Below, piece after piece: positions 9,499-18,505 of a stretch of 64,000 bases of DNA. The DNA is from Paenibacillus sp. FSL W8-0426 (lineage in GTDB: Bacteria > Bacillota > Bacilli > Paenibacillales > Paenibacillaceae), in NCBI RefSeq assembly GCF_037969725.1, contig NZ_CP150203.1:2124001-2188000 (forward strand), written 5' to 3'. The position numbers and the translations under genes were made by a program. Each line of letters opens with the position of its first letter. Positions within the stretch are counted from its first letter, which is position 1. Below the pieces are notes generated by a model, which worked only from the letters and a program-made list of their open reading frames with translations, searched no databases and was not told the origin of the DNA.

Positions 9499-9644
9499 AA
9501 CATCAAGATCCTTTCCAATGCAGGTATTGTCCGGTTCTTATTGTAACATCTTATAGTCAGAATCGGTCTTTTGGGTTTGAGGTAAGCGCCAAACGATACA
9601 ACATGCGAAACGTCAAACTTTTGCCTGCGGAAAGGAAGGTCATC

Positions 9645-11666
9645 ATGGAACTGTTTATCCCTGTGCTCGTGCTTCTTGTGCTGATCGGCTTATCGAATAT
9701 TTTAAACCGGTTCGTACCGTTTATCCCCGTTCCGCTGATCCAGATCGCGCTGGGCGTTGTCGTTGCTTTGCTACCCCACGGCGTGAAGCTTCCGCTTAGC
9801 CCGGAATTGTTTTTTGTGCTGTTCATAGCACCGCTGCTATATAACGATGGCAAACGCACGCCCAGGCACGAGTTGTGGAACCTGAGGGCTCCCATTCTGC
9901 TGCTGGCGTTAGGCCTGGTTTTTGTTACCGTTCTGGTTGCCGGATATGCGATTCATTGGTGGATTCCCAGCATTCCGTTACCGGCTGCTTTCGCGCTCGC
10001 CGCGATTCTGTCGCCCACGGACGCGGTTGCCGTCGGAGCGATGGCAGGCAGGGTTCATTTGCCGAAAAGCATACATAGGCTGCTGGAAGGCGAAGCCTTG
10101 ATGAATGATGCTTCCGGTCTGGTCGCGTTCAAATTCGCCATCGCGGCCACGGTTACAGGCGTCTTTTCCCTGGCGGAAGCATCGGTCAGCTTTCTGATTA
10201 TCTCGATTGGCGGACTGCTGCTCGGGGCGATTTTGTCGTTTTTGCTCATTCGCCTTGGCGTCTGGGTCCGCAGGCTTGGCATGGAGGACGTCACCGTCCA
10301 TATGCTCCTGCAGATTCTAACGCCGTTCATCATTTATATGGTCACCGAGGAGCTGGGCGTTTCCGGTATTTTGGCCGTGGTGGCGGGAGGTATTATCCAT
10401 GCGATTGAGCGGGACCGTACCGAATCCGTGCAGATCAAGATGCAGGTGGTATCGGCCAGTACGTGGTCGGTCATTCTGTACATTTTGAATGGTCTCGTCT
10501 TTGTCATTTTAGGGGTGCAGATGCCTGACGTATTGGGCAAAATTTTCTCGAGTGCCTCGTTCGACAACCTGCAGGTGCTCGGATACGTCGTTCTGATCTC
10601 GGTTCTGCTGCTGCTGCTGCGGTTCGCCTGGATTTATTTGTTCTGGCAAGGCAGCGACGCGCTGCTAGGCAAATCGTTTATTGGCAAACCAAAGGTGAAA
10701 GAGACAAGCATCATCACATTGTCCGGGGTGCGCGGGGCCGTTACGCTGGCAGGAGCGTTCTCCATTCCGTATGTTCTTCAGGACGGTTCTCCTTTTCCGG
10801 AAAGGGATCTGATCATCTTTTTGGCGGCGGGTGTCATTTTGTTCACGTTGATTGCCGGCAGTGCCTTGCTTCCTGTATTAGCCAAAAAGGATGAATCCGT
10901 CGGCGAGGAAACTCCTCAGAAGACGGAGCGCAAAGCGCGGAACATGATGCTCAAGGCCGCCATACGCGCCGTCAAGTCGGAGATGACCGACGACAACAAG
11001 GCTGCTGCCCTTGCTGTGGTTTCCGACCTTTCCAAAACCATTCGCCAAGCATCCGGCTTGGATGCACGGAAACAGAAGGAATTTTTGAAACAAGAGGCGG
11101 ATATCAGCCTGATCGGCACCCGGGCAGAGCGCAAAGAAATCGAAAGCATGATGGATGAACAAGTCATCTCATCCGATGCGGCGTTCAAATGCAATAGTTG
11201 GCTGGACAAAAAGGAAATGATGCTCTCCAGCCGCACGAATGCACAGATGATGTATTCGCTCGGCGAGATCGGGCGCATGTTCGGCCATCTGTTTGCCAAC
11301 CGGGCGGGCAAACCGGATAAACCGTTTGCCATCGAAAATGCGGACCTGTATCGCCAGGTCAAATTGCGGAGCTCCGAAGCGGCGATCAAGGCTATCCGTT
11401 CACAGATGAACGACAGCAATCGCTCTGCGGCGTTATCTGTCATCGCTAAATACGAACGCCTCGTTGCGAAGCTAAGGTCATGGAACGAGGATGAGACGGA
11501 AGATCCGTTCGATCAGGAAAAGCTGCAGCTGCAAATGGTAGCCGTTCAGGAACAGCGCAATACCGTGCAGCAGCTGTACGAAAACGGCGAAATCAACCGG
11601 GACGTTGCGGCGAAGCTGCGCCGCTTCATCAACGATGTGGAGGCAACCGTTTTGAAGAATAGCTGA
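9645..11666 (+). CDS. CPA1-family Na+/H+ antiporter
   Basis: Exchanges cytoplasmic Na+ or K+ for protons across the membrane. ATG 9645 is chosen over 9603 because GGAAAGGAAGG lies just upstream; this gives 673 residues. The first 410 residues have about a dozen membrane spans with the CPA1/NhaP signature: LSPTDAVAVGA and EGEALMNDASGL, the latter holding the Asn-Asp pair of the transport site. The remaining 260 residues are hydrophilic, charged and predicted helical, a cytoplasmic regulatory tail as in NhaK/YjcE-type Bacillus proteins. It is a single gene with no partner, distinct from the multi-subunit Mrp system. Confidence 0.9.
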   Translation: MELFIPVLVLLVLIGLSNILNRFVPFIPVPLIQIALGVVVALLPHGVKLPLSPELFFVLFIAPLLYNDGKRTPRHELWNLRAPILLLALGLVFVTVLVAGYAIHWWIPSIPLPAAFALAAILSPTDAVAVGAMAGRVHLPKSIHRLLEGEALMNDASGLVAFKFAIAATVTGVFSLAEASVSFLIISIGGLLLGAILSFLLIRLGVWVRRLGMEDVTVHMLLQILTPFIIYMVTEELGVSGILAVVAGGIIHAIERDRTESVQIKMQVVSASTWSVILYILNGLVFVILGVQMPDVLGKIFSSASFDNLQVLGYVVLISVLLLLLRFAWIYLFWQGSDALLGKSFIGKPKVKETSIITLSGVRGAVTLAGAFSIPYVLQDGSPFPERDLIIFLAAGVILFTLIAGSALLPVLAKKDESVGEETPQKTERKARNMMLKAAIRAVKSEMTDDNKAAALAVVSDLSKTIRQASGLDARKQKEFLKQEADISLIGTRAERKEIESMMDEQVISSDAAFKCNSWLDKKEMMLSSRTNAQMMYSLGEIGRMFGHLFANRAGKPDKPFAIENADLYRQVKLRSSEAAIKAIRSQMNDSNRSAALSVIAKYERLVAKLRSWNEDETEDPFDQEKLQLQMVAVQEQRNTVQQLYENGEINRDVAAKLRRFINDVEATVLKNS

Positions 11667-11684
11667 AACCGATAAATCCGATAT

Positions 11685-11713
11685 TTTAAATCCGATTATG
11701 CTTCTGGTATAAT
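11685..11713 (+). promoter_or_regulatory. Probable sigma-A promoter of iolS
   Basis: TTTAAA (11685-11690), 17-base spacer, TATAAT (11708-11713). The start of iolS is 105 bases downstream. Confidence 0.65.
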
Positions 11714-11818
11714 CTCATCACAGCCGATCCTCGTCCAGGGATGCTGCGGGTGCCTGATTCATCCGGTTTGATAGATGGGTACCTACATATCAATTTCAAT
11801 AAAGGAGATGCGTGAGAC

Positions 11819-12757
11819 ATGACAGAACAACAGACACGTCTGGGTAAGAGCGAGCTGGTGGTTAATCCCATCGGGCTGGGGGCAAATGCGGTCGGAGGCC
11901 ACAATATTTATCCGAATTTGCTCAATGACGAAACGGGCAAGGATGTCGTTCGCACGGCACTGGAACAAGGCATTAACTTTATTGATACGGCCTTTATTTA
12001 TGGACCTGAACATTCGGAGCGCTTGATCGGCGAAGTGTTGAAGGAAACCGGAAAGCGTCAGCAGGCGGTCATCGCCACCAAAGCTGCGCATAAATTCGTG
12101 GACGGCAGCATCGTTCTCGACAATTCCCCCGCCTTTTTGAAAGCTTCAGTGGATGAAGCGCTGAAACGGCTGCAAACGGATTACATCGATCTGTTTTACA
12201 TCCATTTTCCGGATGAACACACACCGAAAGATGAAGCAGTCGGAGCATTGGCCCGATTGAAAGAAGAAGGAAAAATCCGGGCGATCGGTGTTTCGAACTT
12301 CTCGATCGACCAGCTGCGCGAAGCGAACCGTGACGGTTACGTCGATGTGCTGCAATCGGAATATAACCTGTTCAAACGGGAGGTGGAGAAAGAAATTCTC
12401 CCGTATACGACGGAGCAGCATATTTCATTCGTTCCGTATTTCCCGCTGGCTGCCGGGCTTCTTGGCGGCAAATACACCAAAGATACGACATTCAAGGACG
12501 GCCGGGCCAAAAATCCGCTGTTTACCGGGGAAGCTTATATTCGAAATCTGGGCAAGGTGGACCAGCTTCGGAGCATCGCCCAGTCCAAAAACGTGGAGGT
12601 CGCGCATCTGGTGCTTGCCTGGTACCTTACCCAACCATCCATTGATGCATTGATTCCGGGCGCCAAAAAGCCGGAACAAGTCGTATCCAATCTGAAAACC
12701 TTGGAAGTTCGGTTGTCCGCCGAGGAAATTGCGGTGATTGATCAGATTTTCCGTTAA
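11819..12757 (+). CDS. iolS: IolS-like aldo/keto reductase
   Basis: 312 residues, ATG 11819 with AAAGGAGATG upstream. It is an NADPH-dependent aldo/keto reductase with the tetrad visible: Asp and Tyr in DTAFIYG, Lys in ATKAAHK, His in FYIHFPDEH. Close sequence agreement with B. subtilis IolS ([44 protein letters not shown]) supports the name. IolS belongs genetically to inositol catabolism in B. subtilis, but no iol gene is nearby, so the substrate here is open. It is probably monocistronic, with its own promoter and a leader of about 100 bases. Confidence 0.88.
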   Translation: MTEQQTRLGKSELVVNPIGLGANAVGGHNIYPNLLNDETGKDVVRTALEQGINFIDTAFIYGPEHSERLIGEVLKETGKRQQAVIATKAAHKFVDGSIVLDNSPAFLKASVDEALKRLQTDYIDLFYIHFPDEHTPKDEAVGALARLKEEGKIRAIGVSNFSIDQLREANRDGYVDVLQSEYNLFKREVEKEILPYTTEQHISFVPYFPLAAGLLGGKYTKDTTFKDGRAKNPLFTGEAYIRNLGKVDQLRSIAQSKNVEVAHLVLAWYLTQPSIDALIPGAKKPEQVVSNLKTLEVRLSAEEIAVIDQIFR

Positions 12758-12871
12758 TTTAGAAGCTGCAAGGAGACTGCAGGCACTTGTTTCGCCCTGG
12801 TCTCATAGTTCCGCGAATTCGGGAAATGCTAACAGGGAGTTTACGTTTGAACATAAAGTGAGGACAACGAC

Positions 12872-13645
12872 ATGAACCTGAAGGCAGCCCGAATGATCGG
12901 ACTTGTCATGATTTTGCTGTTAAGCAGCAGTACAGCGCAGGCTTCGCCGGTAAAGAAAAACCGCGATTACTACGAGCAGCGCGGCGAGATCGTGTGGGAA
13001 GTGCCGACTCAGGGCAAATTGATTGCGCTGACGTTCGACGATGGTCCGGACCCGGTCCAGACTCCGCAGATTTTGGCTTTGCTGAAACGGTATGATGCCA
13101 AGGCGACGTTTTTTGTGCTCGGAAAATGGGCGGAAAAGTATCCTGAGCTGATCGTGCAGGAGCAGCGTGAGGGCCATGAGGTGGCCAATCACACATTTAA
13201 CCACATGTATTCCAACAGATCGACCGGTGCAAGCAAGGTGCTGCGCGAGATGGATGAGGCGGAGAAATCCATTATCGAGGCCGGAGCCGAGCGTCCCGTC
13301 TTGTTTAGGCCCCCTGGCGGATTTTACAATGATACGCTGGTGCAAATGGCGAAACAGAAAGGGTACACCATTGTGCTCTGGTCCTGGCATCAGGATACGC
13401 GGGACTGGGCATCGCCAGGGGTGGGGCGTATTACCAAAAAGGTGCTGACCAATGCCCGTAACGGGGATATCGTTCTTTTTCACGATAAGGTTGAAGGCAA
13501 GTCCCACACGATCGCTGCCCTGGAGCAAATTTTACCTGTCTTGCAAAAGCGGGGATACCGGTTCGTCACGGTCTCCGAGCTGCTCGCCCTGAAAGCAAGG
13601 GAAGCTGCGAACGATGACGTTTCGGCGAAGCATCACCGTCCATAA
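12872..13645 (+). CDS. Exported polysaccharide deacetylase (NodB fold)
   Basis: 257 residues; ATG 12872 with GTGAGGA upstream. Residues 1-24 form a signal peptide ending near AQA. The NodB homology domain (CE4) carries all metal and catalytic motifs: TFDDGPD (Asp56, Asp57), NHTFNH (zinc ligands His107 and His111), RPPGG and the final FHD motif. These enzymes remove N-acetyl groups from peptidoglycan, chitin oligomers or other polysaccharides outside the cell. It resembles the Bacillus PdaA/YlxY type; the exact polymer is not determined. It ends in a clean terminator. Confidence 0.9.
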   Translation: MNLKAARMIGLVMILLLSSSTAQASPVKKNRDYYEQRGEIVWEVPTQGKLIALTFDDGPDPVQTPQILALLKRYDAKATFFVLGKWAEKYPELIVQEQREGHEVANHTFNHMYSNRSTGASKVLREMDEAEKSIIEAGAERPVLFRPPGGFYNDTLVQMAKQKGYTIVLWSWHQDTRDWASPGVGRITKKVLTNARNGDIVLFHDKVEGKSHTIAALEQILPVLQKRGYRFVTVSELLALKAREAANDDVSAKHHRP

Positions 13646-13656
13646 GCATGACAAAG

Positions 13657-13692
13657 CCGCAGACTCCCGAAAGGGTGCAGTCTGCGGTTTTG
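13657..13692 (+). terminator. Intrinsic terminator after the deacetylase gene
   Basis: CCGCAGACT (13657-13665) pairs perfectly with AGTCTGCGG (13679-13687), followed by a short T-rich tract. Confidence 0.85.
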
Positions 13693-13810
13693 TGTTTTTC
13701 ACAGCAAGCATTCTCCCTTGGCAAAGGCGGGCTGGAAGCTCTACAATAAATGCAGCGCGACGAATGATGTTCTTCATGCATGAACAAATAACGGAAGGAG
13801 AGAACGGCAT

Positions 13811-14017
13811 ATGAATGGACAACAACGGGCAAACATCAGACCAGGACTTGAGGTGGATATCGTCCTGAAAGAGGATCAGCGGTCCGGCAAATTGACGAGG
13901 GGCATCGTCAAGGACTTGTTGACCAACTCCCCCACACACCCTCACGGCATCAAGGTACGTTTGACGAATGGGCAAGTGGGAAGAGTGAAACAAATCATCA
14001 CGGGTTCACCCGAATGA
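13811..14017 (+). CDS. ywbE: YwbE family small protein
   Basis: 68 residues, ATG 13811 with GGAAGGAG upstream. The whole length matches the YwbE family: RANIRPGLEVDIVLKEDQRS, LTRGIVKDLLTNS and HPHGIKVRL, a small beta-rich SH3-like fold of unknown function. Its stop overlaps the start of the next gene (ATGA at 14014-14017), so both are translated from one message. Confidence 0.88.
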   Translation: MNGQQRANIRPGLEVDIVLKEDQRSGKLTRGIVKDLLTNSPTHPHGIKVRLTNGQVGRVKQIITGSPE

Positions 14018-14646
14018 GCGATGGCGAGATGCGACCGGACTTGACGAGTGCGGCAGGCGTCATGACCCATCTTGCATCAGGCAATGAAAGACAGCGATCC
14101 GCTTATCGGGCACTGAAGCAGAGCGGGTTGATGGAGCGGTTGGCGGCGTACCATCCATATCCCGCGGGAACCGTGCCCATCGATATCGATGTGCCGGGCA
14201 GCGATATCGATCTCTTGTGCGAAGCCGAGGATCTGGAGCGGTTCAGAGCTGTGGTGCATCAAGCGTTGGGAGAGATGGAAGGCTTCCAATGTACCCTAAT
14301 AACCCGAGAAACGGGAGTGTCGCCTTACGTCGTCTGCAGCGTGTCTACAGGAGGCTGGCCTGTGGAAATATTCGCCCAATCCATGCCGGTCCGGCAGCAA
14401 AATGCCTACAGGCACATGCTGGTCGAATGGGCGTTGCTGACGCATTGGGGACGTGAAGGGCATAAGGAGATACGCAGACTGAAAAATAAAGGAATGAAGA
14501 CGGAACCGGCATTTGCATATGCGTTGGGATTGAATGGGGATCCCTATGCTGAATTGCTGAATCTGGCGGACAAGAGTGATGAAGAACTGGCTGATCTTGT
14601 TCGTTCACGACCAGTTACATCAGAAAAATCGCAACTACCGTTGTGA
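14014..14646 (+). CDS. DUF4269 nucleotidyltransferase-like protein
   Basis: 210 residues, coupled to ywbE by a 4-base overlap. It resembles DUF4269 proteins: PIDIDVPGSDIDLLC, with the paired acidic residues (D-x-D) of a nucleotidyltransferase fold, then WPVEIFAQSMPV and QNAYRHM. Catalysis has not been established for the family as far as I know. The last 32 bases overlap the 3' end of the convergent permease gene, which is read on the other strand. Confidence 0.78.
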   Translation: MSDGEMRPDLTSAAGVMTHLASGNERQRSAYRALKQSGLMERLAAYHPYPAGTVPIDIDVPGSDIDLLCEAEDLERFRAVVHQALGEMEGFQCTLITRETGVSPYVVCSVSTGGWPVEIFAQSMPVRQQNAYRHMLVEWALLTHWGREGHKEIRRLKNKGMKTEPAFAYALGLNGDPYAELLNLADKSDEELADLVRSRPVTSEKSQLPL

Positions 14647-16045
14647 CGATCAATCCCAGCAGCACCGGCTTCAGATTGCGTCGGGCCAGCTCGAACGGGC
14701 TAACCCCGCAGATCGCCGCGGCCGGAATTAACGCCCACGGAATCAGCGTACCGCCACCGACCCAGATGGCGGCAATCTGGCCGAGCGCAGTCAGGGTTGG
14801 GGCTGCATCCGCCGTTCCGGCAAACATCGATGCCACGGAACCAACCAGCGATATGCCCGAAAACCCCGATCCATCCATGCCGGTGATCGCCCCGGTCAAC
14901 GTTAGCGTCACTGCGCCCACCGTATGGTTTAATGGCACAAGGCCCGCAAGGGCTACCCCCAAATCGTTTACGATGCCGTGCGATCCGTCCGGAAGCGGAC
15001 TGCTGAACAATTCGTTGATGGCGGCATCTCCGAGGTAGAAAAAAGCCGCTATGGGAATGACCGGCCCGAACACCTTGAACCCGAATTGAAACCCCTCGAT
15101 CAAATACTCCGTGGTCTGCTCGGGTCCTTCGTGACGATGCGCCGCGAGGGTTACCGCGATCAAAATGAGGATCGCCGTGCCGCCGATCAGCGCCGTGGCA
15201 TCTCCCCCCTGCAGCTTCAGCACAAACATGAGCACAACATCGACCGCAAACAACAAAGGAATGCCAATGGCAAATACGTGCCGAAGCCGCGAAGGTAAAG
15301 GGCGGACGCCGGCATTCGCTTCGTTCGTTGGAGCTTCCTGCGTCGGCGTGTCCGTTACGGCTTCCGGCGAAGAGGACGGGAGAAGGTTGCCCGTTCCTTG
15401 GTTTGAACGCATCTCCCGCTGAAGCATCCAGAACGCAGTGAGCGTGGAGACGGTGCCCATAACGATGACCAGGGGCAGGCTCGCAGACATGACGGAAGTT
15501 ACGGATAATCCGGCTGCATCTGCGGTCAGCTTGGGCGCGCCTTGAATGATGAAATCTCCCGACAAAGCGATGCCGTGCCCGAACAGATTCATGGCGACGG
15601 CCGCGCCGATAGGCGGCAGGCCGACCCGGACCGCGACAGGAAGCAACACGGCTCCCACCAGCGCCACTGCCGGAGACGGCCAGAAGAACAGGGATACCGT
15701 CATCATGATGAGCCCGATGCCCCAATACGCAACCTGAGGCGATCGGATAAACCGGGTGAGCGGCGCAACCATCGTCTCGTTGATGCCTGTTCGGATCAGT
15801 ACCCGGCTCATAGCCACGATGATCGAGATGATGAATATGGTGCTGAGCAGCTCTTTGGCCGCATAAACAAAGCTGTTGAAAATGCCGGTAACCGACCCGC
15901 TTAATGTTTCGGTCGCAAGGATTCCGATCGTCATTACTCCGGCCACGCAGATGATCGTTGTATCCCTGCGGCGAATCATGACGGCCATGATCAGGACGAT
16001 AAAAGCAAGATATACATAATGCAACGAAGTGAGCTGTATATGCAT
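14615..16045 (-). CDS. Multi-span permease, substrate unknown
   Basis: 476 residues from ATG 16045, with AAGGGTGG eight bases upstream; a GTG four codons earlier lies too close to that site. Hydrophobic segments are spread over the protein, giving about 11-13 spans, with a hydrophilic loop rich in E, T, N and P near 220-250. Glycine- and proline-rich half-helix motifs (NLFGHGIALSGDFIIQGAPK in the middle, GTADAAPTLTALGQ near the end) recall the ion-transporter superfamily of carboxylate and Na+ carriers. I do not recognise a named family. Its 3' end overlaps the DUF4269 gene, and no separate terminator is visible. Confidence 0.7.
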   Translation of the reverse strand: MHIQLTSLHYVYLAFIVLIMAVMIRRRDTTIICVAGVMTIGILATETLSGSVTGIFNSFVYAAKELLSTIFIISIIVAMSRVLIRTGINETMVAPLTRFIRSPQVAYWGIGLIMMTVSLFFWPSPAVALVGAVLLPVAVRVGLPPIGAAVAMNLFGHGIALSGDFIIQGAPKLTADAAGLSVTSVMSASLPLVIVMGTVSTLTAFWMLQREMRSNQGTGNLLPSSSPEAVTDTPTQEAPTNEANAGVRPLPSRLRHVFAIGIPLLFAVDVVLMFVLKLQGGDATALIGGTAILILIAVTLAAHRHEGPEQTTEYLIEGFQFGFKVFGPVIPIAAFFYLGDAAINELFSSPLPDGSHGIVNDLGVALAGLVPLNHTVGAVTLTLTGAITGMDGSGFSGISLVGSVASMFAGTADAAPTLTALGQIAAIWVGGGTLIPWALIPAAAICGVSPFELARRNLKPVLLGLIVTTVVAIFLM

Positions 16046-16284
16046 GCTGCAGGCCACCCTTCTTCTTGAAAGTCAACGTATCATATGCTTGGGTGGGCGC
16101 TCAGGTGTACGTGCCGAACTACGAATTGTACAACTCTGCTCATGACTGCCGAAGACAAGGGATTGCGTGACCTTGCCTGTTTTCTGCCCTAACCGAAGGG
16201 TTGAAGGATTTTTTTTACAAATGGAGAACTATCTATGTAAACCGCAAAAAAACATACACACGTCAACGGAGAGGCAGAACCAAT

Positions 16285-16510
16285 CTGGAGAAGCGAAGCG
16301 TTCGCTGAAAGCTTTCTGAAAGAAAGCTGCATCGGAAGCATAGGCTTATCACCGGATTTTCCCCTTAGAAAAGGGGAATCAAAAAATCTGGGGATAACAG
16401 CGATCGGAAGATGGTACTGCACTCGCAGTGCCTTGTGTGATTGTTAGTGCGGTAAAGAGAAAGTCGACTTTCGAAGCAACACGAGGCGGCAAAGCGATTC
16501 GAAAGGAAAG
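16285..16510. other. Hairpin-dense noncoding segment, possible structured RNA
   Basis: Within the 636-bp gap between the permease gene and the sensor kinase gene are consecutive inverted repeats with short loops: AGCGAA-gcg-TTCGCT (16292-16306), AGCTTTCT-gaa-AGAAAGCT (16310-16328), TTCCCCTT-agaa-AAGGGGAA (16359-16378) with outer arms CCGGATTTT/AAAATCTGG, GGTACTGC-actc-GCAGTGCC (16413-16432), the palindrome GAAAGTCGACTTTC (16459-16472) and CTTTCGAA/TTCGAAAG (16468-16505). None has a terminator T run on the plus strand and no gene fits here. The strand is unknown. It does not match a riboswitch consensus I can recall. Confidence 0.5.
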
Positions 16511-16651
16511 TCACCATAATGTTCAGAAACAGGTCACGGAATGACATAGACAATGAACAATGACCGTGATTACAATGAAACATGCCATAAAAGGAAGGAA
16601 ATTGCAGATGCCGTACATTCGAGGTTGACATGCCCTGCGTACAGGCACTTT

Positions 16652-16665
16652 TGATAACGCTTTCG
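16652..16665 (+). promoter_or_regulatory. Weak cre-like site before sensor kinase 1
   Basis: TGATAACGCTTTCG agrees with the cre consensus at 12 of 14 positions and sits between a TTGACA (16625-16630, no good -10 partner) and the ribosome site of the kinase gene. A similar sequence (TGACAACGCTTACC) occurs near 25004 before kinase 2. Confidence 0.4.
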
Positions 16666-16681
16666 AAAAGGGCGGGAGACG

Positions 16682-18505
16682 ATGAATTTTATCCGTTCAT
16701 TACGCTTCAAATTCATAGTTGGATTGACGCTGATCATGCTTCCGCTATTTTTGCTGATGTATTACAACAACGTGTATGCCATGAATGTGGTCAGGGATCA
16801 AGTGTCTCTTACCAACATGAACCATCTGGCAAAGAGCGTGGAGCAGAATGAACGCGTGCTGCAGGAAACCAACCGTTATTTATACAGTCTGGGTGAACGC
16901 GATCCCGACATCATTTCATTGTTCTTCCTGAAATACGGCAGCGGCGATTACATTATCGCGAAGCAGCGGATCATGAACAAATTTATGACCGATCTCGGAT
17001 TCTACAGCTTGATCGATTCTTTTTTTCTGTATGACGCCGTGAACGACGACCTGCTGCTCGCCACATCGGGCAATTATGATGTCAAAATGTCGCTGGTCCG
17101 CGAAAACATGCCTGCGCAAATGCAGCAGTTCGAAGGTGAAATTCAGCAGCCGGAGTGGGATATCGTGCAAGGACCGACATGGAATGCGCTCGCGAAGACG
17201 GTCCGGATCAATCAGCAGTTTTACGCCGGAGCGCTTGTGGATATGAACGCGCTGAATCATCCCGAACAGTTCACGGAAGCGGGAGGGCGGGGTGGCGCCG
17301 TCATTGTGGGCGAGGACGGGAAGGCCCTCTCGGATTCCGCCCTGAAAGAGGGTCAGATCCGTCTCGCGGCCGCGCACCTGTCCGGCCTGCAGAGTCCGTA
17401 TCAGGTTATCTCGGAGGATACGTCCGCGGGAGAGACCAAGCAATATCTTATGTTGGGCATCCCTTCGGCGATGTCGGACATGAACTACATTGTGCTTCTG
17501 CCCGAAGAGGACATGATGCGCAACCTTCCGTTTTTTCAACGGATCATTCGCCTGCTGCCCCTGGGGGCGGCAATCATTCTGGTCACTGCGCTCGTGTTTA
17601 TGCGCCAGCTCCTGTTCCGGCCGATCCACATGCTGATTCGCGCCATGCGGCGGGTGAGCCAGGGGGAGCTTGAAGTCCGGCTTCCGACTCCCTCCTCGTC
17701 CGAATTAGCCTTCGTGACGAGCAGCTTCAATCAAATGACGAGCCAGATCCAGCATTTGAAGATCGATGTATATGAGGAGCAGCTGCGAACGAGGGAGGCG
17801 GAGTTCAAACAGCTGCAGATGCAGATCAATCCTCATTTTTATCTAAACTCGCTTAATATCATTCACAGTCTGGCCTCGCTGCAGAAGCATGAACTGGTGC
17901 AGCAGATGGCAGGACATCTTGCGGATTATTTCCGATTCAGCCTGCGTGCGGGCAAACGCGAAATCCGGCTTGGCGAAGAGATGGAGCATATCCGGCACTA
18001 CCTGGAAATCCAGAAGCTGCGCTTTCCGAATCGCTTGAACTACGTGCTCGACATTGACCCGGCCATCTCGCAGTACGTTCTCCCTCCTTTGACGCTGCAG
18101 CCTTTTGTCGAAAATGCCATTATCCATGGCTTTCAGCGGCGATCAGAGCCATTTGTCATTGAAATCGAAGCCAAATGGGCGCCTCAAGAGGACGGCGGGG
18201 CTTCCGTTGCAGCCGGAACGCCTCCCGCCCGCGGCATGCTTGAGCTGTGTGTCAGGGACAACGGCGTCGGCTTTGACCCGGAGCTGTTGGACCGGTTGCA
18301 GCAAGGACAATATGCAGAAAATCCGGATGGACAGCACATTGGCATCTGGAACGTTGCCCACCGTTTGCTTGTAAAGCACGGCGATCAGGCCGGCATTTCA
18401 TTTAGCAATCAGCCCGCAGGAGGGGCGGCTGTCGTCATTCGATTGCCCGCCCAGACCGAAGAGAAAGAAGGAGGAAACTATGCGCAACCTGTTGATCGTG
18501 GATGA
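16682..18505 (+). CDS. YesM-type sensor histidine kinase (cluster 1)
   Basis: 607 residues, ATG 16682 after GGGCGGGAG. Two membrane spans (about 11-29 and 290-310) enclose a 260-residue extracellular sensor region of the sugar-sensing YesM type. HAMP follows (about 311-363), then the His_kinase domain with phospho-acceptor His385 in QMQINPHFYLNS and a HATPase domain with ENAIIHGF and DNGVGFD. Its partner is the response regulator whose start overlaps by 26 bases. Such pairs sense extracellular oligosaccharides, often via the binding protein of the neighbouring ABC transporter. The natural signal here is unknown because no hydrolase is linked to the cluster. Confidence 0.92.
   Translation: MNFIRSLRFKFIVGLTLIMLPLFLLMYYNNVYAMNVVRDQVSLTNMNHLAKSVEQNERVLQETNRYLYSLGERDPDIISLFFLKYGSGDYIIAKQRIMNKFMTDLGFYSLIDSFFLYDAVNDDLLLATSGNYDVKMSLVRENMPAQMQQFEGEIQQPEWDIVQGPTWNALAKTVRINQQFYAGALVDMNALNHPEQFTEAGGRGGAVIVGEDGKALSDSALKEGQIRLAAAHLSGLQSPYQVISEDTSAGETKQYLMLGIPSAMSDMNYIVLLPEEDMMRNLPFFQRIIRLLPLGAAIILVTALVFMRQLLFRPIHMLIRAMRRVSQGELEVRLPTPSSSELAFVTSSFNQMTSQIQHLKIDVYEEQLRTREAEFKQLQMQINPHFYLNSLNIIHSLASLQKHELVQQMAGHLADYFRFSLRAGKREIRLGEEMEHIRHYLEIQKLRFPNRLNYVLDIDPAISQYVLPPLTLQPFVENAIIHGFQRRSEPFVIEIEAKWAPQEDGGASVAAGTPPARGMLELCVRDNGVGFDPELLDRLQQGQYAENPDGQHIGIWNVAHRLLVKHGDQAGISFSNQPAGGAAVVIRLPAQTEEKEGGNYAQPVDRG

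Noticed and set aside
14014..14646. Toxin-antitoxin pair formed by ywbE and the nucleotidyltransferase-like gene
   Set aside because: The overlap and the fold prompted the idea, but YwbE is a widespread conserved housekeeping-type family and the second protein matches DUF4269, not a known toxin.
16405..16435. T-box leader remnant
   Set aside because: Only a GGTACtGC-like stem is present. The specifier stem, the conserved antiterminator partner and a terminator are missing, and the downstream gene is not related to amino acids.
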